DNA of 64,000 nucleotides from Flagellimonas_A sp039592695 (lineage in GTDB: Bacteria; Bacteroidota; Bacteroidia; Flavobacteriales; Flavobacteriaceae), in NCBI RefSeq assembly GCF_039592695.1, contig NZ_JBBUTK010000003.1, positions 372,001 to 436,000 on the forward strand. The letters run 5' to 3'. Numbering within the stretch: the first letter of the stretch is position 1; each line of letters starts with the position of its first letter. The notes beneath the pieces are model-generated. The model ran no database searches, had not been told where the DNA came from, and saw only the letters and a list, made by a program, of their open reading frames with translations. Below, in pieces: positions 62,401 to 64,000 of this stretch. Made by a program: the position numbers and the translations under genes.

Positions 62401-62870
62401 TCCATGTATTTGGGTTTGTAGGTGATGTAGGGATCATCCATGTCGACCCAATACCCCACTTTTTCGGTCATGTCATTCCACACATCGGTATAGCGCATCA
62501 CCGCCTTTTTGCAGGCCTCGTTGTATTCTTCGATGGATATTTTCTTGCCAATATCTTCTTTGGTGATGCCCAATTCTTTCTCTACACCCAACTCGATAGG
62601 GAGGCCATGGGTGTCCCATCCTGCCTTGCGCTTTACCTGAAACCCTTTCATAGTCTTGTACCGCGGAAAAATATCCTTAATGGTTCGGGCCATTACATGG
62701 TGAATGCCGGGCATGCCATTGGCAGACGGGGGACCTTCATAGAAAACATAGCTTTCCTTTCCCTCTCGGGTAGACACGCTTTTTTCAAAGATGTCGTGCT
62801 GCTTCCAGTGGGCCAAAACTTCCTCGGCCACTCTGGGCAAATCCAAACCCTTATATTCCCTAAACTTCAT
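59406..62870 (-). CDS. ileS: Isoleucine--tRNA ligase with an extra low-complexity insert
   Basis: A class Ia synthetase of 1154 residues charging tRNA-Ile, with editing domain. The HIGH-type motif is SANGMPGIHHVMART, the KMSKS-type motif is GKKMSKRLGN, and WTTTPWTLPSN of the editing region is intact. Just before that motif, residues about 214-251 are a glycine-rich stretch with no counterpart known to me (SPTLFSGEGAKSVWAA, GVDSSLGGGAEGGGGKG). It is coded by DNA resembling the intergenic CCCCT/AGGGG repeats. The frame stays open throughout. Start MKFREYKGLDLPRVAEEVL fits the family. It heads an operon with the DksA-like gene. Confidence 0.96.
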   Translation of the reverse strand: MKFREYKGLDLPRVAEEVLAHWKQHDIFEKSVSTREGKESYVFYEGPPSANGMPGIHHVMARTIKDIFPRYKTMKGFQVKRKAGWDTHGLPIELGVEKELGITKEDIGKKISIEEYNEACKKAVMRYTDVWNDMTEKVGYWVDMDDPYITYKPKYMESVWWLLKQIYDKELIYKGYTIQPYSPKAGTGLSSHELNQPGTYQDVTDTTVVAQFKCLSPTLFSGEGAKSVWAAFGVDSSLGGGAEGGGGKGTAFFLAWTTTPWTLPSNTALTVGPKIDYVLVKTFNQYTFEPIHVVLAKNLVGKQFSGRFFEAESDEDFASFNSGDKKIPYKILAEAKGADLVGVRYEQLIDYAQPYQHPENAFRVIAGDFVTTEDGTGIVHTAPTFGADDAMVAKQAEPEVPPMLVLDENNNPVPLVDLQGRFRPEMKEWGGKYVKNEYYEDGKAPEKSVDVEIAIRLKEENKAFKVEKYVHSYPNCWRTDKPILYYPLDSWFIKVTDVRDRMYELNQEINWKPKSTGEGRFGNWLANANDWNLSRSRYWGIPLPIWRTEDGQEERIIGSVEELKAEMAKSVEAGLMEKDIFEDFVVGDMSEVNYDKIDLHKNIVDQIVLVSPSGKPMKREADLIDVWFDSGSMPYAQWHYPFEKAQWIDNREVFPADFIAEGVDQTRGWFYTLHAIATMVFDSVAYKNVVSNGLVLDKDGKKMSKRLGNAVDPFDTMNAHGADATRWYMISNANPWDNLKFDMDGVVEVKRKFFGTLYNTYSFFALYANIDRFNYAEADIPLKDRSELDQWILSELHTLITIVDEAYADYEPTKAARAISDFVQENLSNWYVRLSRRRFWKGDYQQDKISAYQTLYTCLKTVAKLSAPLAPFYMDRLYSDLEAVTQKENQESVHLADFPVSDKKYINKPLEEKMQMAQKVSSLVLSIRQKEKIKVRQPLQKVMIPVLDASQRAAIEAVSDLIKSEVNVKEIELLDDASGILVKQIKPNFKALGPKFGKEMKAIAAAVSKLDQSAIQKIEQEGEISLDLENKSIKLQLSDVEITSQDIEGWLVANSGPLTVALDISIDENLKNEGIARELVNRIQNLRKESGFEVTDKIDIKILKDGFVEKAIESNRDYVKSETLTAALDFEETMEEGTEIAFDEVNTRLFIQKH
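62118..62231. repeat. Palindromic repeat carried in frame inside ileS
   Basis: The 114 bp contain CTCCCTCTCCTGAGAAGAGG-type hairpins and TCCCCCAAGGGAGGAATCCA; the last 14 bases (AAGGGAGGAATCCA) are shared with the intergenic repeat at 25170-25190. Its length is a multiple of three and no stop codon is created. Confidence 0.65.
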
Positions 62871-62885
62871 GCCGCTATGCTTCTA

Positions 62886-63017
62886 AGAGACTGTTTGGAA
62901 ATATCTCGATTATTTTCTTATAACCTCTTTTTGCGCATATTTTCGTTAAAATTTTGCCTCAATCTGCATCAAAAATAGGCTATCATAATTCTAACGTTAC
63001 ATTTCCAAACAGTCTCT
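62886..63017. mobile_element. MITE-like repeat element, copy C (132 bp)
   Basis: The perfect 17-bp inverted ends are AGAGACTGTTTGGAAAT (62886-62902) and ATTTCCAAACAGTCTCT (63001-63017). The core has CCTCTTTTTGCGCATATTTT, CGTTAAAAT and CTGCATCAAAAATAGGC. It lies 15 bp upstream of the ileS start codon. No clear target duplication. Confidence 0.7.
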
Positions 63018-63147
63018 AAATTTACAAGTGTGCAAAATTAAGAATTTAGAGTGAAAATATCTTTGATAACATAGTAGATGTGATGGTAGAATAATCCATA
63101 CCAACACCAAATGCGTATATTTATCGAAACACTAAAACCACAAAAAA

Positions 63148-63480
63148 ATGAAAAAAGTAATTCTAGTATTTGCATTGGCTACACTAACATTCGGATTCCA
63201 GTCTTGTGAAGGATGTACGGACAAAATGAATGATGCCGCTGAAGAAACAGGAGACGCTCTAGAAGAAGCGGGCGAAAATCTTGAGGAAGCTGGTGAGAAT
63301 GCTGTTGATGCCATGAAAGAGGCCGGAGACAGTATGAAAGAAGCAGGTGAAGAAGCCATGGACAAGGCAGAAGAAACTGGTGAGAAAATGAAAGAAGGTG
63401 CCGAAAAAATGGGCGATGATGCCAAAAAAGCGGCAAATGACGCTGCCAAGAAGGTGGAAGAAGCCACTGACGACAATTAA
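63148..63480 (+). CDS. Small Ala/Glu/Lys-rich amphipathic lipoprotein
   Basis: A protein of 110 residues. The lipoprotein-type signal ends FGFQSC (Cys20). The remainder is one long charged amphipathic helix with 7- and 11-residue repeats (EEAGENLEEAGENAVDAMKE, KEAGEEAMDKAEETGEKM), resembling apolipoprotein or LEA-like stress proteins. Such proteins may coat membranes or stabilise the envelope; no function is proven. It is a single gene with its own terminator and no recognised partner. Confidence 0.8.
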   Translation: MKKVILVFALATLTFGFQSCEGCTDKMNDAAEETGDALEEAGENLEEAGENAVDAMKEAGDSMKEAGEEAMDKAEETGEKMKEGAEKMGDDAKKAANDAAKKVEEATDDN

Positions 63481-63504
63481 GTCGAATTAGTACTATTTAT
63501 CAGA

Positions 63505-63532
63505 AGGCCCCGACTTTGAGTTGGGGCTTTTT
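63505..63532 (+). terminator. Intrinsic terminator of the small lipoprotein gene
   Basis: GCCCCGACT (63507-63515) pairs with AGTTGGGGC (63519-63527), one G-T pair, loop TTG, followed by TTTTT. It lies 27 bp after the stop codon. Confidence 0.85.
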
Positions 63533-63534
63533 AT

Positions 63535-64000
63535 TTAGAAACGGTAACCCAGCCCTAAAATCAAATTGATACCGGGGGCCACTATACCCGATGAGTAGGT
63601 ACGATAACGTTGATCCGTGATGTTTTCTAAATTGAAGGAAGTCGTCAATGCATTCGAAATTTGATATTGTGACCGAAAATTCAAGGTGTACCAAGAAGGT
63701 GAAAATGGATTTCCGTTTTCATCGGCAGCATAGATAAAGGGCTTGTTGCGTTCGGTAAAGGCCAAATCTTCAAAAGGTATCTCACCGTTGTAATTCATGA
63801 AAAAATCCAACTTTAGTTTTTGGTTCTTCCAAAGAATATGGGCATCGGCAAAGGTAGGTGCCGCATGGCGGGCGGGTGAATCAGTGCCGTCGTCATCTTC
63901 TTCCACACCCTCGGTAAGGGTGAGGTTGCCCATAAAAGACCAGTTTTCATTAAAAAAGGCTTCCAAACCAAATTCGAATCCGTAAACATAGGCGCGGGCT
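63535..64000 (-). CDS. C-terminal part of a TonB-dependent receptor (5' end outside window)
   Basis: The frame is open to the right edge of the window, so only the last ~154 residues are seen. They are typical of the barrel end: NENWSFMGNLTLTEG, NFRSQYQISNALTTSFNLENITDQRYRTYSSGI and the terminal LGLGYRF with Phe. This C-terminal pattern (NxxDxxYR, G-x-PGIN) belongs to cobalamin or iron receptors of the BtuB/CirA type rather than to SusC. The ligand is unknown. Confidence 0.88.
   Translation of the reverse strand, partial: ARAYVYGFEFGLEAFFNENWSFMGNLTLTEGVEEDDDGTDSPARHAAPTFADAHILWKNQKLKLDFFMNYNGEIPFEDLAFTERNKPFIYAADENGNPFSPSWYTLNFRSQYQISNALTTSFNLENITDQRYRTYSSGIVAPGINLILGLGYRF

Noticed and set aside
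1..64000. tRNA, rRNA, CRISPR or prophage genes
   Set aside because: No cloverleaf-like sequence, no regularly spaced direct repeat array and no integrase, capsid or transposase gene was seen in either strand.

Overview
The window reads as chromosomal DNA of a marine-type member of the Flavobacteriaceae (Bacteroidota). The evidence is a type IX secretion sorting domain on the first protein, five TonB-dependent receptors, several families largely confined to Bacteroidota (DUF4270, DUF5689, DUF3108, SprB repeats), an atpDC pair split from the rest of the ATP synthase genes, promoters with the Bacteroidota -7 box TAnnTTTG, and few Shine-Dalgarno sequences. The genus cannot be fixed from sequence alone. 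No rRNA, tRNA, CRISPR array, prophage or complete insertion sequence was seen.

Layout. 1-8.7 kb: end of a secreted SprB-repeat protein, atpC/atpD, a TonB receptor, glmS. 8.8-14.9 kb: DUF4270 lipoprotein and a truncated glycogen-synthase-like gene, divergent from panC-panD-flippase-like-esterase-like. 15.1-20.8 kb: radA, a PQQ/cytochrome c dehydrogenase, tas with a coupled 36-residue membrane peptide, xth. 20.8-28.3 kb: TonB receptor, GH97 glycosidase, katG, SnoaL-like lipoprotein. 28.4-38 kb: glyS, coiled-coil membrane protein, comF, Ig-like lipoprotein, omega-amidase and ankyrin protein, PAS histidine kinase with a coupled receiver, exported DinB protein. 38.1-43.4 kb: DUF5689/lamin-tail lipoprotein and TonB receptor, divergent from a secreted endonuclease-like enzyme; this could be a surface nucleic-acid or phosphate scavenging locus. 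43.5-50.3 kb: small membrane protein, a 1069-residue Oar-like receptor, pgi, M23 peptidase. 50.3-58.2 kb: tryptophan dioxygenase, DUF3108, uvrC with a PlpD-like patatin, 5-formyl-THF cyclo-ligase, lspA. 58.4-64 kb: adhesin-like protein, zinc-less DksA-like protein, ileS, a small alanine/glutamate-rich lipoprotein and the end of another TonB receptor.

Most of the genes are ordinary housekeeping or envelope genes. The less ordinary material lies in small repeats and tiny genes. There are three copies of a 108-158 bp element with inverted ends. A separate family is built on CCCCTCAAGGGG palindromes, and a related sequence appears to be inserted in frame in ileS, where it adds about 38 residues. 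There is a 36-residue membrane peptide translationally coupled to tas. A 28-residue hydrophobic ORF sits behind two 18-bp direct repeats spaced exactly 21 bp. Several enzymes lack or alter key residues: the esterase-like protein (Ser to Asp), the glycogen synthase (half a protein), the M23 peptidase (HxC) and the DksA-like protein (single Cys).
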